Positions 52,910 through 60,678 of a stretch of DNA of 64,000 nucleotides are shown here, in pieces. Made by a program: the position numbers and the translations under genes. A model generated the notes under the pieces. The model saw only the letters and a list, made by a program, of their open reading frames with translations. It was not told the DNA's origin and ran no database searches. Every line of letters begins with the position of its first letter. The stretch's first letter is position 1. This DNA is from CAZUZS01 sp964624795 (GTDB lineage Bacteria > Calditrichota > Calditrichia > RBG-13-44-9): positions 84,099-148,098 of the forward strand of contig CAZUZS010000003.1 in assembly GCA_964624795.1 (NCBI GenBank). The letters run 5' to 3'.

Positions 52910-54727
52910 TTAATCTTCCGAAGTGGCATATGCAACTTCCGCTAATGTGGAAACTCCCTGCTTAACTCTTTCTCTACCGGCGGCACGCAGAGTTAGCATT
53001 CCATCCTTCACTGCCTGATTTCTGATGGATTCTTCATCAATCTCTTTTCCGGTCTTAAAAATCAGGTTTCGGATCTCCTTGCTGAAAAACAGCGCCTCAT
53101 GAATTGCTACCCGTCCCTTGTAGCCTCCATGACAGTGTTTACAACCAACGGCTTCATAAAAAACCGTTTCTTTTACCTCTTCCGGCGTAAATCCCAATCC
53201 TAACGGCACCTCAGGATTTAGATCTTTCGTGGGGCGCTTGCATTTGTCGCACAATCGCCGGATTAATCGCTGGGCGATAATGATGTTGATGGCGTAGGCG
53301 ATCAGGAATGTTTCAATACCCATTTTATAAAGACGCGAAACCGCACTTGGGGCATCGTTGGTATGCAGGGTTGAAAATGTGAGGTGCCCGGTGTTGGCCA
53401 GCTTTATGGCTGTTTCGGCAGTCTCTTTGTCGCGAATTTCTCCCACCATTACTACATCCGGGTCGTGGCGCAGAATAGATCTTAATGCTCTCTCAAAATC
53501 GTTTTTCAGACTGATCTTGATTTGTCTGGCGCCGGAAATAATGTACTCAACCGGGTCTTCTACTGTCAGAACGTTGATTTCCGGTTTTATGATGTAGCTT
53601 AGAGCAGCAATCAGTGTGGTCGATTTACCGCTACCGGTTGGCCCGGTGACGATTACCATTCCCTGCGGCTTTGAAATCGCTTTAATGAAAAATTCCTTTG
53701 CCTTACCCTGAAAACCCAGCTTATCGAGGTCGCTAATCACCTTCCGGTCATCAAGGATTCGGATAACCACGCTTTCCAGCTTGTATTCAAACTCTCGCCC
53801 AACAATCGGGAGAACCGAAACGCGGTATCGGATCATGTGTCCGTCCACTTTGCGTTGAATAAACCCGTCCTGAGCAACTTCGCGCTCAAACCTGTCAATA
53901 TTTTTTGAACGGTCTTTAATCACCGCTGTCAAAGCCTCCGGCCTTACGCCATCCTGGGTGTGCCAAATCTGCAGTTTCCCGTCGATCCGGAAATGGATAT
54001 CGGACGTTTTGAGGTCCCTGGGAATTACATGAATGTCGCTCGCGCCTCTTCGCACCGCTTCAATCAACATTCCCTCAACAAGATTGACAAGCAGGCTCTT
54101 ATTAATCTCCGCATCGATCGCCGCTTCATCCAGAGAAACATCGTCCATTTCCTCTTCATCGATTTCAAGCGACATATCCTCAAGTACTTTCAGATATTCA
54201 TTTTGCTCAGGAAAAACAGAATCGAGCAGCACCTGCAAATCTTTGTATCTCACGTAACACACTTCATATCGTTTGGCGCCAATCGCCCTGGCAATTACCG
54301 GGATATTGGTGCTGGTAGGATCAGCCGCCAGAAATATGAGCTTGTAAGGACGATACTCATCATATTTAAAAACAACCAGTTTATCTTCTCTCATCAAATT
54401 GCGGAGAGAGTCCGGCAGCAATTCCAGCATCTTCCGCATGAAATCGATTCGTTTTTGATCGACATTTTCATCTTTGAGGTATATCTCGCGAAATCCATAA
54501 AGCTCAGTTACTTCCCGGAAAACGCTGTCATGTTCAATATTGAAGTCTTTGACTAATATTTGGGCGAGGCTTCGCCGGCGGTTTGAATCATCCTGCTCTT
54601 TTACCTTGATGGCTCTTTCAAGGGTGGGCAGGTCCACAATGCCCTTCTTATAAAGCGTAATCCCTAAGCGATCACTCACATCCAGGGATTTTGTAATTGA
54701 TTTGAAGTCGGGTATTTGGCCATTCAT
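52910..54727 (-). CDS. pilB: Type IV pilus assembly ATPase PilB
   Basis: A 605-residue extension ATPase. It has an N-terminal GSPII_E/MshEN-like domain (about 1-160), then the ATPase core with the Asp box 'GASDIHVIPRDLKTSDIHFRIDG', Walker A GPTGSGKSTT around residue 360, 'VEDPVEYIISGARQI', Walker B 'VVMVGEIRDKETAETA' and the His box 'GHLTFSTLHTNDAPSAVSRLYKMG'. Zinc-binding Cys pairs CDKC and CKHC are present (around 490 and 530), which distinguishes PilB from PilT. All catalytic motifs are intact. It drives filament polymerisation at the platform protein PilC, encoded 35 bp upstream. Confidence 0.95.
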   Translation of the reverse strand: MNGQIPDFKSITKSLDVSDRLGITLYKKGIVDLPTLERAIKVKEQDDSNRRRSLAQILVKDFNIEHDSVFREVTELYGFREIYLKDENVDQKRIDFMRKMLELLPDSLRNLMREDKLVVFKYDEYRPYKLIFLAADPTSTNIPVIARAIGAKRYEVCYVRYKDLQVLLDSVFPEQNEYLKVLEDMSLEIDEEEMDDVSLDEAAIDAEINKSLLVNLVEGMLIEAVRRGASDIHVIPRDLKTSDIHFRIDGKLQIWHTQDGVRPEALTAVIKDRSKNIDRFEREVAQDGFIQRKVDGHMIRYRVSVLPIVGREFEYKLESVVIRILDDRKVISDLDKLGFQGKAKEFFIKAISKPQGMVIVTGPTGSGKSTTLIAALSYIIKPEINVLTVEDPVEYIISGARQIKISLKNDFERALRSILRHDPDVVMVGEIRDKETAETAIKLANTGHLTFSTLHTNDAPSAVSRLYKMGIETFLIAYAINIIIAQRLIRRLCDKCKRPTKDLNPEVPLGLGFTPEEVKETVFYEAVGCKHCHGGYKGRVAIHEALFFSKEIRNLIFKTGKEIDEESIRNQAVKDGMLTLRAAGRERVKQGVSTLAEVAYATSED

Positions 54728-54762
54728 GTATTAATTCGTCTCCCGTCCATTCACATGCTCAA

Positions 54763-56103
54763 TTAACCGATGGGCGATTTGGGACTGATCATTGCCGTCT
54801 CCGACGAGACCAACGTGAGCGCAGTCATTACAATCATAATAATCATCGCAATAGCGAGCTGCACAAAGTCCACCGCATTCTTGAGTTTGTAAACCGTCTC
54901 TCTTTCGTAATAATTCGCGATCTGCATGGCGGTAGTTTTTACCGTTCCGGTTTCAGCGCCGGAATGGAATCGCGCCAATGCTGTTTTGGTAAAAACGCCC
55001 GAAGCTTCGAAGGATTGCACCAGCCCTTTACCTTGGCTAAGCATCATCGGTATGGCTACGGTTTTAAGCTGATCCTCAAAATATTTATTACCGCAGGCTT
55101 CCGCAGCCAGCTTGATGGCGTCTACATTTTCTCCCGAACCGCTGTAAAGCGAATAGAACACCCGGCAAAAAATCTCGATGGTCGTTTTGTGTACCAGCGG
55201 ACCGATCATCGGCACCTTAAAGATGTATTTGTCTTTTAGAAATTTACCTCGCGGTGTTCTAATGAAGTAAATGAAACCACCCGCGGCGGCGACCACAATG
55301 ACCAGGATGTAAAACATGTTATTGATCAGAAAATCACTAAATTGAAGCGTTGCGGTTGTCATTGGCGGAAGCTCGCTGCCCAGTTTCTGAAACAGCTTGG
55401 CAGTTTCGGGGAAAATATATGCAACATAGAAAATGACGGCGCCAAAAAGTACCAGTAACGTAAACATGGGCATAATAAGCGCGCTGCGCAGGTTCTTTTT
55501 GAATTCCGCATTCCGTTCCAGAAATTTGGCTGTGCTTTCATATACATCAGTCATGTTGCCACTTTTGGATGCCAGTCCCAGCATTCTCGCACTGAATTTG
55601 CCCAAAGCTTTTTCCTGCTTGATGAATGCTTCCTCACTATCTTTTCCCTGCCGCAAATCATTATTGATTTCACGAATAGCTTCCTTAAGCGTAGGATTTT
55701 GCATATCGTTTCCAAGCAGTTGCAGCACTTCGTTGAAGGGCAATTTTTCGCGCAAAAGATCGGCACTGAGTCGAACGAAGGTGACAATCTCCGTTGTAGG
55801 GGGTTTGAGTTTCAGCGCCAATACTTTAGGCTGAATCTTCAGAATTTTGTATCCGAGTTTAGTTAATGCCTGCTGCACTTCTTCTTTGGTGAACGCTTTT
55901 TGTTCTCCGGTGGTCGGTTTATCGCCATTTTTTTGAACCTTGTAGATAAAGGTCTTTCTTTTGCGCAGGCGTTGAATCTTCACCCGATGTTGTTCGGCCA
56001 GTTTACGTACCTTTCTCTTGGCCTCGGATGAACTGTCGGCAGCAATAACGCCCTGAACCGACCTACCGTTTATTGAAGTTCCCTCAAATCTGAAATCAGG
56101 CAT
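54763..56103 (-). CDS. pilC: Type IV pilus platform protein PilC with duplicated N-terminal module
   Basis: A 446-residue inner-membrane platform protein on which PilB acts. Two T2SSF domains are visible (about 100-225 and 305-430), with 'FVRLSADLLREKLPFNEVLQLL', the TM after 'SALIMPMFTLLVLFGAVIFYVAYIFP', 'FCRVFYSLYSGSGENVDAIKLAAEACGN' and a final TM. The N-terminus is unusual: two successive copies of the short beta-hairpin/helix module (residues about 3-50, 'GRSVQGVIAADSSSEAKRKV', and about 52-95, 'GDKPTTGEQKAFTKEEVQQALTKLGYKILKIQP'), whereas PilC normally has one. GAGGGAG precedes the ATG. It is separated from the pilin gene by a terminator-like hairpin. Confidence 0.92.
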   Translation of the reverse strand: MPDFRFEGTSINGRSVQGVIAADSSSEAKRKVRKLAEQHRVKIQRLRKRKTFIYKVQKNGDKPTTGEQKAFTKEEVQQALTKLGYKILKIQPKVLALKLKPPTTEIVTFVRLSADLLREKLPFNEVLQLLGNDMQNPTLKEAIREINNDLRQGKDSEEAFIKQEKALGKFSARMLGLASKSGNMTDVYESTAKFLERNAEFKKNLRSALIMPMFTLLVLFGAVIFYVAYIFPETAKLFQKLGSELPPMTTATLQFSDFLINNMFYILVIVVAAAGGFIYFIRTPRGKFLKDKYIFKVPMIGPLVHKTTIEIFCRVFYSLYSGSGENVDAIKLAAEACGNKYFEDQLKTVAIPMMLSQGKGLVQSFEASGVFTKTALARFHSGAETGTVKTTAMQIANYYERETVYKLKNAVDFVQLAIAMIIMIVMTALTLVSSETAMISPKSPIG

Positions 56104-56123
56104 GGTATTCTAAACTCCCTCAG

Positions 56124-56164
56124 AAAAAAAAGGGGCGCTCCCCACCCATGATGAAGAACACCCC
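56124..56164 (-). terminator. Terminator/attenuator between the pilin-like gene and pilC
   Basis: On the minus strand GGGGTG (56164-56159) can pair with CGCCCC (56137-56132), with an inner GGGG..CCCC alternative; it is followed by eight T (56131-56124). It begins 15 bases after the pilin-like stop. Partial termination here would give much more pilin than assembly machinery, as seen for other major subunit genes. Confidence 0.68.
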
Positions 56165-56178
56165 AAAATTCGCGATTC

Positions 56179-56634
56179 TTAGTTCACAATGGTCGTGGTC
56201 ATCCCATTTCCGGTAACCGTAACATAGCCCTGTACAGGCATGGTTGAATCGTCACGATCGCCGTTCTCTTTACCCCAGCCATAAATGTATATGGTTGATG
56301 CGGCACTCCCTACACTGATATTCGAGGTCGTGTCGGCCGGAGCGGCATCTGAAGTGGCATCAGGAGCGGCTGTAAAGACCCGGTAGCTTCCGTTTGCATT
56401 TTCACAATCCAGTGTCCCCAAGCGGAATCCGTTGAAATCCTGTGCACCACCGCCCAATTGGGTGGGTGTCCGGTAGAAGCGCTGTGCCTTGGCTGCCAGG
56501 TTCGCCATATCGCTGATCACTGACTGGCGGTTAGTGTCCACTGCACTGCTCTGGAACATGGTAACACCTACTGCAATGGCGATACCGACGATGATGATAC
56601 CTAAAACGATGAGCAATAATTGCTGCTGACCCAT
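56179..56634 (-). CDS. Major pilin-like protein without class III signal peptide
   Basis: A 151-residue protein. The N-terminus MGQQQLLLIVLGIIIVGIAIAVGVTMF is a long hydrophobic helix; then 'NRQSVISDMANLAAKAQRFYRTPTQLGGGAQDF' forms the amphipathic continuation typical of pilin alpha-1 helices, followed by a small beta-rich domain rich in Ala, Asp, Thr and Gly. There is no basic leader, no G|F cleavage site and no Glu5; a two-residue leader MG|QQQ would be the nearest equivalent. A near-perfect TAAGGAGG sits seven bases before the ATG, suggesting high expression. It is the first gene of the pilus locus, with a terminator-like hairpin after it, as expected for the major subunit. Confidence 0.75.
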   Translation of the reverse strand: MGQQQLLLIVLGIIIVGIAIAVGVTMFQSSAVDTNRQSVISDMANLAAKAQRFYRTPTQLGGGAQDFNGFRLGTLDCENANGSYRVFTAAPDATSDAAPADTTSNISVGSAASTIYIYGWGKENGDRDDSTMPVQGYVTVTGNGMTTTIVN

Positions 56635-56640
56635 GATAAT

Positions 56641-56649
56641 TCCTCCTTA
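56641..56649 (-). promoter_or_regulatory. Strong ribosome binding site of the pilin-like gene
   Basis: TAAGGAGGA on the minus strand, seven bases from the ATG at 56634, is nearly the full anti-16S complement and the strongest such site in the pilus locus. It supports high translation of the presumed major subunit. Confidence 0.8.
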
Positions 56650-57019
56650 AATTATTTGATTAAATTGGGTTTAATAAAACGGTTTAGAACTTTGTTACCA
56701 ACGGATGGTGTCAACTTAACCTCCATGTTTGTTCTAACATCCTTATTCGATACGCTTCGTTCAGTATTTTATCAAATATGATGCCATTAATCGTAATGTC
56801 ATTTATTTCATTTAGTTACCAAAACTGGGAGAGATTTATGCTTGTCAGAAAGTGACCGTTTTTTCATCATTTTTTTCGCAAAACTCAACACCAGGGTGTC
56901 CAATATTTCCTCGTCGCTGCTTCGTCATCATGGAGCCACCCGCCAATCCTATCGCGTTTAAGCCCCGGCGCGAGCTGTTCAACCGTCTCTCAAGCTGTAG
57001 ACCGCAATCTGCCGCTTTT

Positions 57020-57056
57020 TTCACAATAAACAAATCCCCGGCTGTCTGAGCCGGGG
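57020..57056 (-). terminator. GC-rich hairpin, possible terminator
   Basis: A perfect eight-base stem CCCCGGCT / AGCCGGGG (57036-57043 and 57049-57056) with a five-base loop. On the minus strand it is followed by ATTTGTTTATTG, only moderately T-rich. It would terminate leftward transcription from uppP, though 264 bases after that gene's stop. Confidence 0.45.
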
Positions 57057-57319
57057 CCTTCTGCTCTGGGCAAAATGGATGTAACTTGCAGGATTGCTTT
57101 TTGCTGATAAGAAGAGAGATTGCCCTGCTATATTCAAATACTATTGGGCAATCGACATTCGAACATCTCCAAAGACCGCATCCTTTGGAGACTCCATTTA
57201 GCCCGTGCTATTGATAAACAATTACCATCAATGCACAAGCGCAGCCAGCAGGAGATGATTAGTATCAAGGCTTTTTCGCAGGTTTGCCAGAGGCTTCCCG
57301 TTTGATGAGGAGCGGAAAT

Positions 57320-58135
57320 TTAAATGACAAGCAGAACAATGAGCCCGATGATACTTACCGCAAAGCAATAAACACCAAACCACTCCAATTTTTGTTTCCG
57401 GATGACGTCCAGCAGCCAGATGATAGCAAAATAACCGGCGATCGCTGCTGCAAGCGTTGCAGCAATGAGATCATGCAGGTGCGAACTGGTGGGCGGCACT
57501 TCCAGCAAATCCTTGAACTTTATCAATGTTGCCCCAAAAATCACTGGTACGGAAAGAATAAAAGAAAAGCGCGCTGCCAGATCGCGGCGAATCCCTAACC
57601 ATAAACCGGTTACGATAGTTGAGCCGGATCTGGAAACACCTGGAATAATTGCGAAAGCCTGCGCTACCCCGATCAACAATGAGCGCCAGCCGCCGATTTC
57701 CTCACGTTTCTCTCTGGTGTAACGGGAACTCCACATAATTACGCCGGTCACGAAAAGCATGAAGAGCACCAACTCAGCTCTTTCGAATAGCCCTTCGATA
57801 GCATCTTCGAACAAAAGGCCGACCACTGCTGCAGGCACAGAAGCGATGATGATATAAATATCCAACAATGCATATTCTCTCCTCTCCCCTTCCACGTTGC
57901 CACCGGGGAGTTGAAAAACAGCAGGCAGCGAGAGAATCATTTTCGCGATGTCTTTCCGGAAGACCCACACCACTGCCAGCAGTGTTCCGAAATGGACAAA
58001 AACTTCGAAGGCCAGTCCGCCTTCCTTAAAATGGAGAAGTTCCTCCGCCAGCACCAGGTGTCCGGAACTGCTTATGGGCAGAAATTCCGACAATCCCTGT
58101 ATTATTCCTAAAATTATTGCCTTGATTAAATCCAC
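57320..58135 (-). CDS. uppP: Undecaprenyl-diphosphatase UppP (BacA)
   Basis: A 271-residue integral membrane phosphatase of normal length that recycles undecaprenyl pyrophosphate, the carrier for peptidoglycan and O-antigen precursors. Family motifs are present: 'GIIQGLSEFLPISSSGHL' (first conserved box, with Glu and the SSSGH serine/His) and 'IPGVSRSGSTIVTGLWLGI' (second box with the catalytic Arg/Ser). At least seven TM segments are evident. The start is GTG at 58135 with GGAG five bases before it. Known to influence bacitracin resistance. Confidence 0.97.
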   Translation of the reverse strand: MDLIKAIILGIIQGLSEFLPISSSGHLVLAEELLHFKEGGLAFEVFVHFGTLLAVVWVFRKDIAKMILSLPAVFQLPGGNVEGERREYALLDIYIIIASVPAAVVGLLFEDAIEGLFERAELVLFMLFVTGVIMWSSRYTREKREEIGGWRSLLIGVAQAFAIIPGVSRSGSTIVTGLWLGIRRDLAARFSFILSVPVIFGATLIKFKDLLEVPPTSSHLHDLIAATLAAAIAGYFAIIWLLDVIRKQKLEWFGVYCFAVSIIGLIVLLVI

Positions 58136-58397
58136 AGCGTCTCCTTTCCATTCTCAACCGGTTTATTTCCACGGTGAATTCTGCATCCTCATTCAGGTAC
58201 AAATATATACCTCATGCATCACTTAAAGAATCTTGCCGTTCCTTTTCCAAAACATGTTCCCTCTCGGGCGGCATGAAAATAATCATCCGGGTTTCGGAAT
58301 AGATTGACCCGGCGCAATGAAGCGTCAAAAAATAAAAAAATAAATTCAGCTACAAACATGAAATCGGTTTTCGGCTGCAAAAATCCGCTATGCCGGA

Positions 58398-58895
58398 CTA
58401 AAAAAACAACCTTGCTTTTATTCCTGATGTGAAGGTAGTAAAATTTACCGAGCTATCCACATCTTTTGGTGAATTAAACTGGAGTTCGCCTCCAAGGGTA
58501 CCAGCTACAGAAAGATTCTTGAGAACAAAAAAGTTGAGCCCAAAGTGTCCGCCGACCGAAAGCCGAGAACCCTTCCAATCCGATTGATGCAATGCATTTG
58601 GATTGATAATAAATTGAGTGAAGCCGCCAATGAAAGGCGCGAGGCGCTCGTTTGTCAGATATTTGTCCAGCCCCACTCTGATCCCCAGCCCGTCGCTCTT
58701 GATGTCACCGTTTGCAGCAAAACCAAATCCGCCTTCAATGGCCAGCAAATCCTGCAAGAAAAATCCGCCCGAGATAATGGGTGTCCGGTTGATCTCGAAA
58801 CTGACATAGCTGGCGTTCTCCTGGAGCGGTTCCTGCGATCTCGCAAGCAGAGGCGCCAGGATAATAAAAAAAATAAGTCCGATAGATTTGTGCAT
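58398..58895 (-). CDS. Small outer-membrane beta-barrel protein
   Basis: A 165-residue protein with a cleavable signal peptide (to about residue 20, ARSQ). The rest alternates hydrophobic strands with glycine-rich turns: 'SGGFFLQDLLAIEGGFGFAAN', 'LGIRVGLDKYL', 'PFIGGFTQFIINP', 'LSVGGHFGLNFFVLKNLSVAGTLGGELQF', ending 'FTSGIKARLFF' with a terminal Phe, the C-terminal signal recognised by BamA. It is an OmpW/OmpA-barrel-like eight-strand protein of unknown function. It begins one base after the pgeF stop, so it is probably cotranscribed with it. Confidence 0.78.
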   Translation of the reverse strand: MHKSIGLIFFIILAPLLARSQEPLQENASYVSFEINRTPIISGGFFLQDLLAIEGGFGFAANGDIKSDGLGIRVGLDKYLTNERLAPFIGGFTQFIINPNALHQSDWKGSRLSVGGHFGLNFFVLKNLSVAGTLGGELQFNSPKDVDSSVNFTTFTSGIKARLFF

Positions 58896-58896
58896 T

Positions 58897-59604
58897 TCAT
58901 TCCCCCTTCAATTTTATCATATGAAAGAGCCGGTTTTTATTTTTCATTCGCCGGTGCGATGGTAACCGGAGTGCGCTGCAACAGGTGCAATTGTCATCAA
59001 CAAACAAACTGGCTTCCCGGACGCCATGTCCCAGGATCTGATCCCGGATTGCGCTGTCCATATCCAGGTACAGCTTGCCCTCTCGCACCTGCAAATAATT
59101 CTCTGGGAAGTAGCCACGGAACTCCGGGCCTACCTGGTAGCAGCAGGACCGGATAAATGGCCCGACCGCGACCACCAGGTTTTCAAGCGGGCTTCTCCAT
59201 GTCTCTTTCATCAGCCGGATACTATTCCCAATGATATTTTTATAGACGCCCCTCCAGCCGGCGTGTAAATTGGCGATCACCCGCTCCTGCGGATCATAAA
59301 TCATGATCGCGGCACAATCTGCCGTCCGGATTACCAGGTTCATTTCCGGCGTTTCGGTCACCAATCCATCGTATTCTCCCGCGACACCGGCAGAGCTGAC
59401 AATACGAACGCTGTTTCCATGTACCTGCCTGGTCAGTGCGATTCGCTCTTCCCTCTCGCCCGCCATCTGCAAAATTTTGTTAATGGATTCTTCCGCGCCG
59501 AATTTCTTGAATAGTTTAGAATACTCAGCATCAGGTAGCCAAAACGTGGTTTGTTGGATCCCCGGGTACTCCTGGAAAGCATCAGAACGAATGGAAGCTA
59601 ACAT
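58897..59604 (-). CDS. pgeF: Peptidoglycan editing factor PgeF (YfiH/laccase-domain family)
   Basis: A 235-residue member of the multicopper-oxidase-like DUF152/YfiH family, now linked to removal of misincorporated L-Ser from peptidoglycan precursors. The conserved residues are visible: 'VHGNSVRIV' (His), 'TADCAAIMIYD' (Cys) and 'ANLHAGWRGVYKNI' (His), and later 'GPFIRSCCYQVGPEF'. The C-terminal ending 'RLPSHRRMKNKNRLFHMIKL' is slightly unusual but still contains the expected Cys pair (NCTCC). Its ATG directly abuts the larE stop. The upstream sulfur enzyme and downstream barrel gene form one unit with it. Confidence 0.93.
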   Translation of the reverse strand: MLASIRSDAFQEYPGIQQTTFWLPDAEYSKLFKKFGAEESINKILQMAGEREERIALTRQVHGNSVRIVSSAGVAGEYDGLVTETPEMNLVIRTADCAAIMIYDPQERVIANLHAGWRGVYKNIIGNSIRLMKETWRSPLENLVVAVGPFIRSCCYQVGPEFRGYFPENYLQVREGKLYLDMDSAIRDQILGHGVREASLFVDDNCTCCSALRLPSHRRMKNKNRLFHMIKLKGE

Positions 59605-60459
59605 CTATTTCAGATCATTTCTCGTGGTTTGTCCTTCAAGAAGTTGATTCAAACTTCCCTGCCTGTACCCTGCCAGATCCAGCGACACAAAAGCGTATCC
59701 GATTTCCCGGAACCTCTGATAGATTTCTTTCCTGATCGCATCATCCAGCAACCGGTTTATCTCTTCTTCCCCCACTTCAATTCTCGCCAGTTTGCCATGA
59801 TGGCGTACGCGCAGAATTTTAAAATCCCGCGAGTAGAGGTAATCTTCCGCCTCCTCGACCATGTGCAGAGCCTTGCCGGTAATCGGGGTACCGGTAGGAA
59901 ATCGCGAAGAGAGACAAGCCAGTGCCGGCTTGTTCCAGGTTGGCAGACCAAGAAAGCGGCTGAGCTGGCGGATATGCTGTTTTTGGAGCCCAGCCTCACT
60001 CAAGGGACTCACCACATGCAATTCCGCTGCTGCCTGGCGTCCCGGCCTGTGGTCAGTGGCATCGTCTAAATTTGTCCCATCTGCCAGGTGCGTGAATCCA
60101 TTGGCGGCAGCATAATCATAAAGTTCGCCGAATAGCTCTTTCTTGCAGTAATAGCAGCGATTCTCAGGATTGCGTGAATATTTTGCATCATCCATTTCGT
60201 GCGTTTCCACCAGCGCAAATGGGAGATTGAACTTCCGGGCGATCTCCTGCGCTTCCTTTACCTCTCTGCCGGGAATTGAGGGTGAAATACCAATAATGCC
60301 AATGGTATTTTCACCCAAAACATCAAATGCAATTTTCAGCAGCAGGGTTGAATCCACACCGCCTGAATAGGCAACCAGCAGATTCGGATAGCTGGAAATT
60401 AATTCTTTTAGTTTATTATATTTGTCCTTGAGTTCAGGGGTTAATGCCATTGAATCCAT
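59605..60459 (-). CDS. larE: LarE-type ATP-dependent sacrificial sulfur transferase
   Basis: I begin at the ATG at 60459 (284 aa), with GGAAAGAG eight bases upstream; an in-frame TTG six codons earlier is less likely. The PP-loop SGGVDS (residues 32-37) adenylates the substrate. The 'NRCYYCKKELF' region and 'LACLSSRFPTGT' are family marks; the Cys in ACLSSRFP (residue 182) corresponds to the sacrificial sulfur donor of LarE. LarE makes the thiocarboxylated nickel-pincer cofactor of lactate racemase and related enzymes. larA, larB and larC are not in the window. It directly precedes pgeF. Confidence 0.9.
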   Translation of the reverse strand: MDSMALTPELKDKYNKLKELISSYPNLLVAYSGGVDSTLLLKIAFDVLGENTIGIIGISPSIPGREVKEAQEIARKFNLPFALVETHEMDDAKYSRNPENRCYYCKKELFGELYDYAAANGFTHLADGTNLDDATDHRPGRQAAAELHVVSPLSEAGLQKQHIRQLSRFLGLPTWNKPALACLSSRFPTGTPITGKALHMVEEAEDYLYSRDFKILRVRHHGKLARIEVGEEEINRLLDDAIRKEIYQRFREIGYAFVSLDLAGYRQGSLNQLLEGQTTRNDLK

Positions 60460-60537
60460 GCTACAATCTCTTTCCAACTTTTCTGAAGTTTTATGCTGAA
60501 TCTATATCGTAAAGTTCCACAAGAGCCAAAAAGCGCC

Positions 60538-60563
60538 ACCGGCATTTCGCGCTGAATGCCGGT
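60538..60563. repeat. Perfect hairpin (first of a tandem pair)
   Basis: A nine-base stem ACCGGCATT / AATGCCGGT with an eight-base loop, between ompA-like and larE. No T-run follows on either strand. Confidence 0.6.
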
Positions 60564-60614
60564 ACAAGCGTAAATACGACTAAAGAAAATTGGGCATTCC
60601 AGCCGTACATAACA

Positions 60615-60643
60615 TACCCGCAGCTTTTGAAAAACTGCGGGTA
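60615..60643 (-). terminator. Hairpin downstream of the OmpA-family gene, probable terminator
   Basis: A nine-base perfect stem TACCCGCAG / CTGCGGGTA (60615-60623 and 60635-60643), extendable by a TTTT/AAAA pair in the loop. It lies 36 bases beyond the OmpA-family stop. The minus-strand tail (TATGTTATG) is only weakly T-rich. Confidence 0.55.
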
Positions 60644-60678
60644 ATTTTACTGAAATTCTGCGTGAGAAACAATCCGCA

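Larger units (their letters stand above)
56635..57319. other. Intergenic region upstream of the pilin-like gene
   Basis: 685 bp without a supported gene. It contains the pilin ribosome binding site, a TTGACA at 56714-56709 (minus) without a good -10, a weak sigma-54-like sequence at 56771-56786 (minus), and a GC-rich hairpin at 57036-57056. Short open frames inside lack start signals. Confidence 0.5.

Noticed and set aside
56600..56634. Class III prepilin cleavage site in the pilin-like protein
   Set aside because: I looked for a G|F junction with Glu at +5, including alternative upstream starts, and found only MG|QQQ, which lacks both key residues.
56845..57033. 62-codon minus-strand frame upstream of the pilin-like gene, and a plus-strand frame over the same bases
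   Set aside because: The minus frame would begin with TTG right after a hairpin and has no ribosome binding site; the plus frame also lacks one. Possibly decayed coding sequence, but unsupported.
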